DNA of 64,000 nucleotides. It comes from Enterococcus larvae. GTDB lineage: Bacteria; Bacillota; Bacilli; Lactobacillales; Enterococcaceae. The position numbers and the translations under genes are program-made. The stretch covers positions 124,001-188,000 of the forward strand of contig NZ_JAEDXU010000007.1 in assembly GCF_017830045.1 (NCBI RefSeq), in the 5' to 3' direction. The notes beneath the pieces were generated by a model. The model saw nothing but the letters and a program-made list of their open reading frames with translations. It was not told the DNA's origin and made no database searches. Of the stretch, positions 15,889 to 24,854 are shown piece after piece (positions within the stretch are counted from its first letter, which is position 1; every line of letters begins with the position of its first letter).

Positions 15889-16827
15889 TTATACAGATGC
15901 GCCTGTTGATACATGGCGATTTTCTTCAGTGATTTTCAGGAACAGCTCTTCCAAACGATTGGATTTATTACGCATAGAAAGAACCTGTACGCCTTGGCGG
16001 GTAAGCTGTTCAAATAAGTCGTTCAGTCCTTGATTGCGTTCAACTTCAACAGCAAGCGTTCGCTCATCTTCAAAGACACTGTTGTATCCAATAATTTCCG
16101 GTGTTTTATCAACTGGTGCCAAATCAAAAATAAAGGTTTCAAACTGAAGTTTCCCCAGAAGAGTCTTCATACTGGTGTTTTCAATCAGTTCTCCGGATTG
16201 GATGATCCCAATATTACGACAAAGCATTTCAGCTTCCTCTAAATAGTGAGTCGTCAAGATAATTGTCGTTCCTTTCTCATTCAGCTCTCTTAGAAAATCC
16301 CACATCTCCCGCCTCAGCTCGATATCCACTCCGGCAGTGGGCTCATCTAAAATAAGCAGACGAGGCTCATGCATCAAGGCACGTGCAATCATCAGGCGAC
16401 GCTTCATCCCGCCGGAAAGCATCCTTGCCCGAACGTCTCGCTTCTCCCACAAGTCAGACTGTTTCAGGTATTTTTCGCTGCGTTTCAAGGCTTCCTTTCG
16501 TGAGACACCATAATAACCAGCTTGATTGACAACGATTTGCTGGACAGTCTCAAATGGATTGAAATTGAATTCCTGAGGCACCAGACCGATTTGCTGCTTA
16601 GCAAGTACTAAATCTGTGTCTAGGTCATAGCCAAAAACCTTTACGTTTCCGGAGGTTTTATTGACAAGGGAAGTGATGATCCCGATGGTTGTGGATTTTC
16701 CGGCACCATTTGGGCCTAAAAGTGCATAGAAGTCTCCTTCCTCGACGCTTAAGTTGATTCCACGTAAGGCTTCGACACCAGTGTCATAGACTTTTTTTAA
16801 GTCAGTTATTTCAAGTGCATAGGTCAT
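15889..16827 (-). CDS. ABC transporter ATPase (YadG-like)
   Basis: 312 residues. Walker A GPNGAGKST (near residue 38), signature LSGGMKRR (near 138), Walker B LLILDEPTAGVD and the H-loop (TTHYLEEAE) are all present. The sequence is of the CcmA/DrrA/YadG exporter class, with a C-terminal regulatory extension. It partners with the downstream permease. Start ATG 16827 has AAGGAGA about 10 bases upstream. No regulator gene adjoins. Confidence 0.88.
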   Translation of the reverse strand: MTYALEITDLKKVYDTGVEALRGINLSVEEGDFYALLGPNGAGKSTTIGIITSLVNKTSGNVKVFGYDLDTDLVLAKQQIGLVPQEFNFNPFETVQQIVVNQAGYYGVSRKEALKRSEKYLKQSDLWEKRDVRARMLSGGMKRRLMIARALMHEPRLLILDEPTAGVDIELRREMWDFLRELNEKGTTIILTTHYLEEAEMLCRNIGIIQSGELIENTSMKTLLGKLQFETFIFDLAPVDKTPEIIGYNSVFEDERTLAVEVERNQGLNDLFEQLTRQGVQVLSMRNKSNRLEELFLKITEENRHVSTGASV

Positions 16828-17317
16828 TTACTAACGATCTCCTTTTGGTTATTGATATTCTTTTCAGGGGGATATCCCCTTCTTAAATTTAACATGCCTC
16901 CTTATTCTAACATTAGTACCTTTATTTATAAATACGAACGCCTGTAAATGGAAGAGATATAGACTGAAATCATATATATAGACATAATTAACTATGGATA
17001 TAATAGAAACGAAAGGCACTATGCTGAGAGGTGTTTTCTATTCATTTTTCTCTTTCAAAAAATTATTTTAAGTCGATTGAATAGTGAATGTCGATATTTA
17101 TTCAATGTTCTTAAGTAAGTAAAATATATAGCGACTGAATTGATGAGAGCAGAAATACGAGAGTGAGTTTTCTTTGAGAGAGAATTATTTAGATGAAGTA
17201 GAGCGTTAAAAAATATGAATGTAGTTATGTTATTTCTGTCATATAGGTGAGGATAACGAGCGAAAGATATAGTATAATCTATAAATGTTTGCTAAAAGAA
17301 GGCAATAGGAGGAACTG
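16828..17317. other. AT-rich intergenic region
   Basis: 490 bases between the divergent YadG-like gene and the TslA-type cassette. Strongly AT-rich, with no recognisable gene or long repeat. It should contain the cassette promoter; AGGAGG at 17307-17312 belongs to the first cassette gene. Confidence 0.5.
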
Positions 17318-17320
17318 GTG

Positions 17321-18076
17321 TTGAAAAAGGGAGTAATGATTATTGGAGTAATAGTAATGATAGGTCTGGTAAGTGGTTGTGAAACGAAAAGCAAAGAAGA
17401 AGTCGAACAGAGCTTCGACAAAGTGTTAGCTATGTACCCCACTAAAAATCTGATGGATTTTTATGATATGGAAGGATATCGTGATTCAGAGTTTGATGAG
17501 GATGATAAGGGTGTGTGGTCAATTAGCTCTGGTATGTCAATAAGCCAAGCGGAGGAAGCGCCATTATTATCGGAAGGAATGGTACTTAGAATAAATTGTA
17601 ATACTAAAACATCTGAAGGATATTACTATATTAGAAGTACACCCTATGATACAAAAAAGGAAGTAACAGAGGAGCGTTACCCCGTAATATATGATGAACA
17701 AGGATTTCACTTAACAAAGAAAATCTCAGATGCTGCTCTTGAGGAAAGAATTGAAAATTTTCAATTTTTTGTGCAGTATGGAGAGTTCAAGAATTTGGAT
17801 CGATATGAAAATCTTCGGAAAATGTATAATGCAGAGGTGCCTATGTATGAATTGGAATATCAGTTGACCAATAGTGATTTAAACGTTCAACAGTTGCGAG
17901 AGCGATACGATATTCCGATTGAAGACGCGCCAACATTGGTATTGTCTGGTCGTGGAGAGCTAGATGGTTCCTCTGTTGGATATAAGCGAACAACAATTCA
18001 ATTTACTAAAAATCCACCAGTATTTTTTTCGGATTCTATTAATTATCAACCTACTAAAGAGGAGGATAATGAGTGA
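17321..18076 (+). CDS. Csa1/tandem-type lipoprotein (TilA-like immunity candidate)
   Basis: About 251 residues. A lipobox (LVSGC) closes an N-terminal hydrophobic helix, so the mature protein is lipid-anchored outside. The body matches the staphylococcal tandem lipoprotein family (Csa1/Lpl, DUF576): KVLAMYPTKNLMDFYD, GYRDSEFDEDDKG, RINCNTKTSEGYYYI, FFVQYGEF, NVQQLRERYDIP and GSSVGYK are all recognisable. Start is TTG 17321 (8 bases from AGGAGG) or GTG 17318. It overlaps the next gene, a TslA-like lipase, by 4 bases. In S. aureus a lipoprotein called TilA protects from the type VII lipase TslA, and position argues for the same role here. Confidence 0.8.
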   Translation: MKKGVMIIGVIVMIGLVSGCETKSKEEVEQSFDKVLAMYPTKNLMDFYDMEGYRDSEFDEDDKGVWSISSGMSISQAEEAPLLSEGMVLRINCNTKTSEGYYYIRSTPYDTKKEVTEERYPVIYDEQGFHLTKKISDAALEERIENFQFFVQYGEFKNLDRYENLRKMYNAEVPMYELEYQLTNSDLNVQQLRERYDIPIEDAPTLVLSGRGELDGSSVGYKRTTIQFTKNPPVFFSDSINYQPTKEEDNE

Positions 18077-19383
18077 GTAATTACACATTTGATGAAGAGA
18101 AGATAAAAAATTTAACCAGTGATACAGAATCAACCAGTGCTATTTCAACGATTGCTTATGAGATAGAAAATGCAAGATATAACGGTGTAGAGAATCAGCA
18201 AATTAAAGAGCAGGTAAACGAGTTAAAAGGTAACGGCAACTTCCCTTCCAATCTTCAATTTATTGATGCAAAATACGATAAAGCGACCAGCCTTTGTGCT
18301 GTAGCGTTTCAAGATACGAATACAGGGAATGTTACTGTTGGATTTGCTGGAACCAATCTTAGCAATGGCCTGGGGGAGAGTGCAAAGGATGTCGGGCAAT
18401 GGGGCGCGATTGCTTTCAGTAGTGACTCAGCATCTTCCCCATATTTCAGTAAGGGCGACGAGTTTATCAAGGGATTGCAGAAGGACGGTTATCTTATAGA
18501 TACAGTCACAGGTCATTCCTTGGGTGGACGTAACGGTGCGATATTGGGGATGTCCAATAACATTCCCAATATTGTTTTGTACAATGCGGCACCATTAAGA
18601 AATAATCTTGCGCAAGGACTTGCTAGTGGTATCGGCTCTAATCCTTTCAAAGATCTTTTACGGCTCTATTACGGTATTGAGCTGGATAATATCATCAAGA
18701 ACTACGATGGTCGACTGGTCTATATGATCTCTGAAAAAGATCCGTTGAATAGTGTAGCCGGACTTTTCGGAAGTCTGTATCCGGGAGAAAAATTCGTTAT
18801 TCAAAATGGCAAAGGGCACGATATGGCTTTCTTCTTGGATAGGGAAGCACAGGCTTTCATTAAAAGAAAGCTGACATTAGTAGATGAAAATGGGCGAGTG
18901 ATCTCTGGGGCAGAAGCAGCTAAAGCCTTTACGACGGCAAGAATGAATGCGCTGAAAAGTATGAAGAAGGACCTCCTTGCTAAGGGGGGAGGTAGTCTGA
19001 CAGGTGCGCAGAAAATATACTTGGATGCGATGGAAGCTAAAACCATCACGGAAGGCATGATTATGACCACGCAGGATAAGATTGCAGAGATGAAAAAAAT
19101 GTATGAGCGAAGCATCGAAAATGCCGAAGAGCTGTGGCAAACAACGAAATCAGATGCGGCAGGTTTAGGGGAACATCTTTCTTCAGCAGAAGAAATCAGC
19201 GCATTGGCATCTGGCAATGCGACAGAAGCCAGTATTTTGACAGAGCCGGTTCAACTATGTGAAGCTGCGATGTCTAAGCTGACATCCTATGAAGGGAAAT
19301 TTACGTCCCTTTTAAGTGATATAGAAACAGCTATTCAAAAGCAAGTTGCCGTAGATCAAGAATTGGCAGCCTATTTGGGTTAG
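18073..19383 (+). CDS. TslA-like type VII secreted lipase with reversed domain order
   Basis: 436 residues starting at GTG 18073. The N-terminal ~270 form an alpha/beta-hydrolase lipase: oxyanion region FAGTN (91-95), nucleophile elbow GHSLGG (147-152, Ser149), candidate Asp223 (SEKDPLN) and His249 (GKGHDMA). The C-terminal ~160 are long helices resembling an LXG targeting domain. This toxin-first, signal-last arrangement matches TslA, a phospholipase exported by the S. aureus type VII system and reported also from enterococci and Listeria. Flanking genes fit: a lipoprotein before it and two small helical partners after it. No signal peptide. Likely a membrane-lipid-attacking antibacterial toxin. 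Confidence 0.82.
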   Translation: MSNYTFDEEKIKNLTSDTESTSAISTIAYEIENARYNGVENQQIKEQVNELKGNGNFPSNLQFIDAKYDKATSLCAVAFQDTNTGNVTVGFAGTNLSNGLGESAKDVGQWGAIAFSSDSASSPYFSKGDEFIKGLQKDGYLIDTVTGHSLGGRNGAILGMSNNIPNIVLYNAAPLRNNLAQGLASGIGSNPFKDLLRLYYGIELDNIIKNYDGRLVYMISEKDPLNSVAGLFGSLYPGEKFVIQNGKGHDMAFFLDREAQAFIKRKLTLVDENGRVISGAEAAKAFTTARMNALKSMKKDLLAKGGGSLTGAQKIYLDAMEAKTITEGMIMTTQDKIAEMKKMYERSIENAEELWQTTKSDAAGLGEHLSSAEEISALASGNATEASILTEPVQLCEAAMSKLTSYEGKFTSLLSDIETAIQKQVAVDQELAAYLG

Positions 19384-19393
19384 GGAGGTTCTT

Positions 19394-19753
19394 ATGAAAC
19401 AGGAGATAGAGAAGAAAATGTTGGATTCAGAAGAAGCCTATCAAGGAAATCAACGGGAGCTGGAAGAGAATTTAGAGATTATTGCAGAAGAGAAGCGACA
19501 CTTTTTTCGTTATTTAGATAATGCCGCTGAGCAGCTGCGCATTATTTCGCATAGACAAACCTATGAGGAAGCGTTGGATTTGACCTCTGGTTTTCGGATC
19601 ATAGAGCAGACTCAGGAAGAGGCTGAGCATATCGTGAAAAAGGTGCATGTTTCTTTAGAGGATAAATTGGAGGAAAATCAGTCTAATTATCGTAAGCAGC
19701 AGGATACTTATGAAGAGGAGCTCTACTTGCTGAAAAAGGAGGAAAATGGTTAG
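19394..19753 (+). CDS. Coiled-coil partner of TslA-like effector (DUF3958-like)
   Basis: 119 residues, almost all charged helix with a central turn (LDLTSGFRIIEQT). It resembles the DUF3958-type partner at 7329 in size and coiled-coil character. By position it corresponds to a TlaA-type targeting partner that would stack with the helical C-terminus of the lipase. ATG 19394 has GGAGG 6 bases upstream; the stop is directly followed by the next ATG. Confidence 0.68.
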   Translation: MKQEIEKKMLDSEEAYQGNQRELEENLEIIAEEKRHFFRYLDNAAEQLRIISHRQTYEEALDLTSGFRIIEQTQEEAEHIVKKVHVSLEDKLEENQSNYRKQQDTYEEELYLLKKEENG

Positions 19754-20053
19754 ATGTTTGATGATATAATGAGTGGTGTCAATGGGCTTGTAGAAGACAC
19801 GAAGGAAAACCTGCTCAATGCGCGTAAAAGCTTAGAGAAAAATCTGATTCGTATGTGTGTAGCCAGTCCGAGTCATGCGACATCAGAAACGCGAAAAACA
19901 GTGTTGAAAACGATGGAACAGACACATCTGCAGGAATTAGAAGGTCTTTGCACCTCATATACAGCGGATCTTTCAACAGCGGTCAAAGGGCAGTGGGTAA
20001 CAAAAGCCAAGCAGTCTATAACGGATGCTTCAAAGGTGATGAACAAGGAATAG
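19754..20053 (+). CDS. Small helical partner of TslA-like effector (DUF3130/TIGR04197-like)
   Basis: 99 residues, two predicted helices, no signal peptide. Likely the second TlaA-type partner. It starts immediately after the stop of the preceding gene, so translation is coupled. The order here (toxin, coiled-coil partner, small helical partner) is the mirror image of the LXG cassette at 7024-9499 (small helical, coiled-coil, toxin). Confidence 0.62.
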   Translation: MFDDIMSGVNGLVEDTKENLLNARKSLEKNLIRMCVASPSHATSETRKTVLKTMEQTHLQELEGLCTSYTADLSTAVKGQWVTKAKQSITDASKVMNKE

Positions 20054-20180
20054 CAAGAAAATTTGGCAAGTTGAATCGTAATTCAGGGTGGAGCAATTTT
20101 TCAATAGGAGGATTGTTTCGCTCTTTTTTTGTCTCAGGAAAAGCTATCGAAAGAAATAGTTACTGCAGGAAGGAGCAGCT

Positions 20181-20789
20181 ATGATAACATTTGATCTTAG
20201 AAAAAGGAAAATTCGAGGGTGGAAAAGAAGAGCGAAGAAAATTGAGCGTTGGAAAAATGCTTATATGGAGCTGGATAAGAAGGCTCTTGCAGCCTATGAT
20301 CGAGACTATGTCAAAGTATGGATCGCGCCATTCTTTTCTCTACAAAAACATACCCTGCCTTTCTGGTACAAGCGCCTAGTTATAGAAGCGCTGTTGGAAA
20401 TCTATGCTTCGTGGAAGCAGACGATGGATACATTTGATGAACCTTATTATTTGAAGGTATGGGTTTTTGAAAAGGAGTTCATGTCCTCTCAGGTGGTAGT
20501 CAGTGCTAGAAGCTATCTCCATTTTTATGATCAGACCTTTGAAGGTTTGAAGCCGGTAGGTGCACTTCCCGATGGAATGATGGTTGAAGCCGCGAAAGGA
20601 TTGGACTGGGAGCAAGGCATTGATGTGGCTGCTTGGTTTGAAAGAGAATTACAAGAGGATCTGCAGAGTGAGCTATACTCACAAGAAGAGATACAAGCAA
20701 TCAGGGAGTCTGCTTATAGAGTGATAGAGTATAACGAAGACCTTATTTATCTCATTAAAAATGACACTGTCTGGGTAGGAGGACAGTAA
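20181..20789 (+). CDS. Hypothetical protein, possibly DUF3916, end of TslA cassette
   Basis: 202 residues with a very basic N-terminus (RKRKIRGWKRRAKKIERWKN), then a mixed alpha/beta body with YDRDYVKVWIAPFF and YLKVWVFEKEFMSSQVVVSA, and an acidic C-terminus. No signal peptide or membrane helix. It resembles what I recall of DUF3916 proteins but I am not certain. ATG 20181 has AGGAG upstream. It follows the effector genes after 127 bases and is probably in the same unit, perhaps a second immunity or accessory protein. Confidence 0.5.
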   Translation: MITFDLRKRKIRGWKRRAKKIERWKNAYMELDKKALAAYDRDYVKVWIAPFFSLQKHTLPFWYKRLVIEALLEIYASWKQTMDTFDEPYYLKVWVFEKEFMSSQVVVSARSYLHFYDQTFEGLKPVGALPDGMMVEAAKGLDWEQGIDVAAWFERELQEDLQSELYSQEEIQAIRESAYRVIEYNEDLIYLIKNDTVWVGGQ

Positions 20790-20997
20790 ATAATTAGTTC
20801 ATGAGAAATGTGCGAATTGCCTTTTATTGAAACATTCCGTTAGGCTTGCTTTGACGGGTTTAGTAAATAATCAGCGTGATTCCTCTATCCATGATAGAAT
20901 GAACAGGAGTCGCTGCTAGTGGTATAACTACTATATCGGCAATACGACAAACCAGCAGCAAACCTATCGAAAGAACAGAAGGAGTTAATCAACGACT

Positions 20998-21738
20998 ATG
21001 CGAAATATCAAATTAACGATTGAATATGACGGCGGCAGATACCTTGGCTGGCAAAGATTGGGGAATTCAGACAAAACGATTCAAGGGAAAATCGAAAATC
21101 TTCTGACGCAAATGACAGGAGAAAAAATTGAAATTATCGGCTCAGGCAGAACGGATGCCGGGACACATGCAAGAGGTCAGGTTGCGAATTTCAAGACGGG
21201 TGCTGTGTTGACTGTGAATGAGATGATCACGACACTCAATCATCAGCTGCCAAGAGATATTGTCATAACGAACATCGAGGAAGTTCCGGAACGCTTTCAC
21301 GCCCGTTACAATGCTGCTGGGAAAAAATACAGCTACTATGTCTGGAACGATGTGATCCCTTCGGCATTTGAACGAAACTACAGCTTTCATTACCCGCAAG
21401 AGCTTGATTTTGAGTTGATGAATGAAGCCTGTGAAAAAATACTTGGAAAGCATGATTTTGCCGGTTTTTCTGCTTTGAAAAAGACAAAGAAATCGACTGT
21501 TCGTACGATTGAGGAGCTTTCGATCAAAAGAGAAGGAAGCATGCTTCATTTTACATTTGTAGGGGATGGCTTCCTGCATAAAATGGTTCGCATCATCATG
21601 GGGACTCTTTTAGAAATTGGCTCTGGAGAGCTGAAAGTGGATATAATCGATGAAGTACTTGAAAAGAAAATCAGAGAAACGGCTGGAGAAACGGTACCTG
21701 CTCAAGGGTTATTTCTCGATGAAGTCTATTATCGCTGA
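20998..21738 (+). CDS. truA: tRNA pseudouridine(38-40) synthase TruA
   Basis: 246 residues. Converts uridines 38-40 in the anticodon arm of many tRNAs to pseudouridine. The catalytic motif GSGRTDAGTHARGQ is present with Asp53; the second family motif near residue 105 (RYNAAGKKYSYYVWN) and the C-terminal FVGDGFLHKMVRIIMGTL segment are intact. Length is normal. Start ATG 20998 has AAGGAG, though 14 bases away. It stands alone, whereas truA often follows ecfT-type transporter genes. Confidence 0.95.
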   Translation: MRNIKLTIEYDGGRYLGWQRLGNSDKTIQGKIENLLTQMTGEKIEIIGSGRTDAGTHARGQVANFKTGAVLTVNEMITTLNHQLPRDIVITNIEEVPERFHARYNAAGKKYSYYVWNDVIPSAFERNYSFHYPQELDFELMNEACEKILGKHDFAGFSALKKTKKSTVRTIEELSIKREGSMLHFTFVGDGFLHKMVRIIMGTLLEIGSGELKVDIIDEVLEKKIRETAGETVPAQGLFLDEVYYR

Positions 21739-21801
21739 TTGTTGAAGACGAATGGCAGAGAAGAGGATTTGAAGCTGTCTGATCTGTTCAGAAACTGCTA
21801 A

Positions 21802-21971
21802 GAGAGTGGGACAATAATCTGTTGCCACTCTTTTCCATACCCTAAATCCGAATAAACGGCGAGTCAGAAGTAGCTCCTACGACAATAAGCCGGAATTCAA
21901 CAAAAATTTGTGAAACAATTTTCGTGAATTCCGGCTTATTGCTTGTAGCTAAACACTTCTGTCTCAGCCTC
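21802..21971 (-). repeat. Intergenic repeat family 1, full copy
   Basis: 170 bases identical to 14036-14205, about 7.8 kb away in the same orientation. It fills the space between truA and the convergent glycosyltransferase gene, so its hairpin may also end transcription there. Confidence 0.82.
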
Positions 21972-21978
21972 TATTTTT

Positions 21979-23298
21979 TTATTCAGTGGTGGTTTTAGCT
22001 CCTTGGCGCTCAGGGCTCACCCATACTCCTGAGCCGTAGCCCAAAATAGTTTTGACGGCAGGGATGAAGGTAGTGACAATCGTTACAGCATTCATCATCC
22101 AGAAAAACAGCATATACAAAGGGGCAAAGAATAAATAGTTGATTTTACGTCCACGGTCGTCTACCAGCAAACTGGCGGCAAGTTGAAAAATCCCGGCAAT
22201 CATTTCAAAGCAGACGAAAATAAACGCCATGGTAAACATGTGGTAAATCCGTTCGTAATTTCCTGACAAAGAGAAGTTGATCAGGTTGAAAAGGAACGCA
22301 AACGAAGAGAGCCAGAAGAAGAACGACCAAAGAATGCTGAAGCTCTGGTCCACAAACATCAATGTCCGTCCAATATTTTCAAAAGGATGGAAAAGGACTT
22401 TTTTGAAATTAGTTAGCCAGACTTCTGTACCGCCCTTTGCCCAACGTTTTCGTTGGCGATAAAGCATCGTTAAGGATTCAGGTACCTCCATAAAGAACAT
22501 GATCTTTGGTGCAAATAAAGAAATCCATCCGTTGAATTGGTGATCCCATGCAATACTGATATCCTCTGTTGCTCTGTCTTGTCGAAATAGGCCTACATCG
22601 ATCAATGCGTCTTTTCGATACATCGTGTTAGCGCCGCTGTAAGCATAGATCCCGCCAAGAACACCGACTTGCGTGCGTTTGATTATTCCAACAATACTGG
22701 AAAATTCTACAGTCTGAGATTTTCCAATCAGAGTGGCTCGATTCTGAACGTCCATATTTGCTGTAACGGCTGAAATGTTGATTGCATCTTGGCGAATAAA
22801 GTAATTGACGTATTTCCAAAGTGCATCAGGCTCAGGGACGGTATCCGCGTCGTTGCTCAAAATCAGTTCCCCTTTAGCAAAAGCAACACCAATATCAAAA
22901 GCATGCGCCTTCCCTTTGTTTTTTTCGATTCGTATGACACGCAGATTTGGGTAGCGATCCATCAATTCAGCGAGGATATCAGGTGTAGTGTCTGTAGAAC
23001 CATCATCTGTGACCAACACCTCATAGTTTGTATAGTTGAGGTTGTTCATTAAGTAAGTAATCGTATTTTCGATAACAATTTCTTCGTTATGCACAGGGAC
23101 CATGATGGTAATGAAGGGCTCGATTTCTTTTGGTATGGGTATCCACTCGATTTGCCGATGTCTGAACAAAAACGTGTAGCATAAAACACCAATAAACCAT
23201 GAGAAAGCGCCCAAAATAGGATAAGTAATTAGAATCAAGAAAACAAGAGTTAAAAAAACATCTGCGATGGTGTTTCCTGTGTGGGCCAAGGTGATCAT
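21979..23298 (-). CDS. Family 2 membrane glycosyltransferase, PgaC/IcaA-like
   Basis: 439 residues. N-terminal hydrophobic segment, then a GT2 domain with VTDDGSTD, the DXD-type NDADT, ATEDISIAWD and the QRKRW motif (QxxRW) of processive beta-glycan synthases, then three or four C-terminal membrane helices. Nearest function is polymerisation of beta-1,6-N-acetylglucosamine or a related beta-glycan at the membrane. Its start overlaps the stop of the small membrane gene upstream by 4 bases. No icaB/pgaB deacetylase or icaC lies nearby, so the polymer and its processing are open. Confidence 0.82.
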   Translation of the reverse strand: MITLAHTGNTIADVFLTLVFLILITYPILGAFSWFIGVLCYTFLFRHRQIEWIPIPKEIEPFITIMVPVHNEEIVIENTITYLMNNLNYTNYEVLVTDDGSTDTTPDILAELMDRYPNLRVIRIEKNKGKAHAFDIGVAFAKGELILSNDADTVPEPDALWKYVNYFIRQDAINISAVTANMDVQNRATLIGKSQTVEFSSIVGIIKRTQVGVLGGIYAYSGANTMYRKDALIDVGLFRQDRATEDISIAWDHQFNGWISLFAPKIMFFMEVPESLTMLYRQRKRWAKGGTEVWLTNFKKVLFHPFENIGRTLMFVDQSFSILWSFFFWLSSFAFLFNLINFSLSGNYERIYHMFTMAFIFVCFEMIAGIFQLAASLLVDDRGRKINYLFFAPLYMLFFWMMNAVTIVTTFIPAVKTILGYGSGVWVSPERQGAKTTTE

Positions 23299-23807
23299 AG
23301 TGATGCTCCTTCATTATGAAACAGCTTTTGAATACTGTCTGTTTCAAGATTTTGTTCTTCTTTTACAGAATAAAAACGAAGAGATTCCCGTTCTTCTTTT
23401 TGACCAAAGCGTTCTGTATAAAAAGACTCTAAACTTCTTTTCCGAATAGCCAGCACTTCTGGCTCGTATAGAGGTTCTTTGCGTAAACGGTAGTTGAATC
23501 GATAATTATTCCATAGGGTTAGTCCTATAAATACAATTGTGATAAGCACAAAAGCAAAAAATAAAAAGAGGCTTAGAAAATCAAAGGTAACGAATCCTTC
23601 TAAGTAAGTTCTGAAATGCAACTGTCCAGCAGTCTGAGGCAAAAAGAAGGGGAGCATCAGCCAGACAAACGGCAGGAAGACCCCCAGCCAGGCAAGAGTA
23701 GTCAGGAAGCTTTGGCGTAAGGTCATACTAACATGCTTCTTTTCAAAAAAAGGATCTGAAATCAGCTGGTTGGCAACCTCTTCACGAGTAATATTTTTTT
23801 TATCCAT
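23295..23807 (-). CDS. PgaD-like small membrane protein
   Basis: 170 residues with two membrane helices (near 30-55 and 80-105), and a basic cytoplasmic WNNYRFNYRLRK segment after the second helix that recalls PgaD/IcaD accessory subunits. These proteins bind the synthase and, in Gram-negative homologues, take part in cyclic-di-GMP control. It precedes and overlaps the glycosyltransferase gene, which supports the pairing. Sequence identity to PgaD is weak by eye. Confidence 0.6.
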   Translation of the reverse strand: MDKKNITREEVANQLISDPFFEKKHVSMTLRQSFLTTLAWLGVFLPFVWLMLPFFLPQTAGQLHFRTYLEGFVTFDFLSLFLFFAFVLITIVFIGLTLWNNYRFNYRLRKEPLYEPEVLAIRKRSLESFYTERFGQKEERESLRFYSVKEEQNLETDSIQKLFHNEGASL

Positions 23808-23887
23808 AAGAAAAACCCTTTCTTTGCTGTAACATCATCATTGAAGCATGTAAATTCATAGATGGTCATGGTCTTTTCAGAAATGCC

Positions 23888-24664
23888 TTAAATAGAGGCT
23901 TCCCCTTTTGCGTATAGAACAGCCTGACCACCAATAATGACCCGCTCCGTCTTAAATTCACAGTCTAAGACACCGCCGCGGGCAGATACCTGAAGAGCCT
24001 TCATGTGTACTTTATTCAACTGTTTATTCCAATAGGGGATCAGATTTGAATGGGCGGAACCGCAGACAGGATCTTCATTGATCGTTAGTTTTGGGAAAAA
24101 TGCTCGTGAAACAAAATCGACTTGTGTGCCTGATGCAGTGACAATTACACCAACGCCTAAATGAAAATCCTTCATTTTTGTATAATCAGGAGTCAATTGA
24201 GCAACAGCTGCTTCATCTTCTAAAACAAAGAATAAATCTCGGGCTATGTATGCTTCTCGAATTTTCGTGCCAAGAGCTTGTTCATATTCCGGTAAAATAG
24301 GCGTTTCTTTCGGAAGAATACTTGGGAAATCTAAATAAAAGAAATCATTTTTTCTTGTTACAAACAGCGGTCCGCTCTGACTTGTAAAGGTAATTGTGTC
24401 TCCGACATAGTCATAGTAAGTAAACAGGACAAAGGCTGTTGCTAAAGTCGCGTGACCGCATAAATCAATTTCACGATCTGGTGTGAACCAACGCAGTTCA
24501 AAAACATCTTCTTCGCAAACTGTAAAGGCTGTCTCAGAAAGATTGTTCTCAATAGCGATTTTTTGCATTTGTTCATCAGCTAGCCAGTTATCCAACACAA
24601 AAACTGCAGCAGGATTGCCGTGAAAAACCTTGTTTGTGAACGCATCAACAACAAAATATTCCAT
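23888..24664 (-). CDS. PhzF-family isomerase/epimerase
   Basis: 258 residues of the PhzF/YddE family with the duplicated barrel fold: MEYFVVDAFTNKVFHGNPAAVFVL at the start, catalytic Glu in LSETAF (near residue 45), RWFTPDREIDLCGHATLA in the first half and DPVCGSAHSNLIPYW in the second. Reaction unknown; family members isomerise or epimerise small acids. I chose ATG 24664, which has GAAGGAG upstream, over an upstream in-frame ATG that adds a polar extension. It is divergent from a MocR-type regulator, which may control it. Confidence 0.87.
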   Translation of the reverse strand: MEYFVVDAFTNKVFHGNPAAVFVLDNWLADEQMQKIAIENNLSETAFTVCEEDVFELRWFTPDREIDLCGHATLATAFVLFTYYDYVGDTITFTSQSGPLFVTRKNDFFYLDFPSILPKETPILPEYEQALGTKIREAYIARDLFFVLEDEAAVAQLTPDYTKMKDFHLGVGVIVTASGTQVDFVSRAFFPKLTINEDPVCGSAHSNLIPYWNKQLNKVHMKALQVSARGGVLDCEFKTERVIIGGQAVLYAKGEASI

Positions 24665-24854
24665 AATAATTTTTCTCCTTCGAATGAATGTATTTGTAGA
24701 ATTTTGAGCTGTCACAATCTGTGCTCTATAATGAATGGGGTGTTTTATTTATAGGGCAGTACTTTCGTTAGGTAGACTACAAGCGACTGAACAGCCAAAT
24801 ACTTTTATCAGTAGTCCTATCTTAAACGCTAAGAAAATGACATTCAATGATATA

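Noticed and set aside
7024-20789. Complete type VII secretion system
   Set aside because: Only effectors, partners and immunity candidates are present; no EssC/EccC ATPase, EsaA, EssA, EssB or EsxA gene was found in the window.
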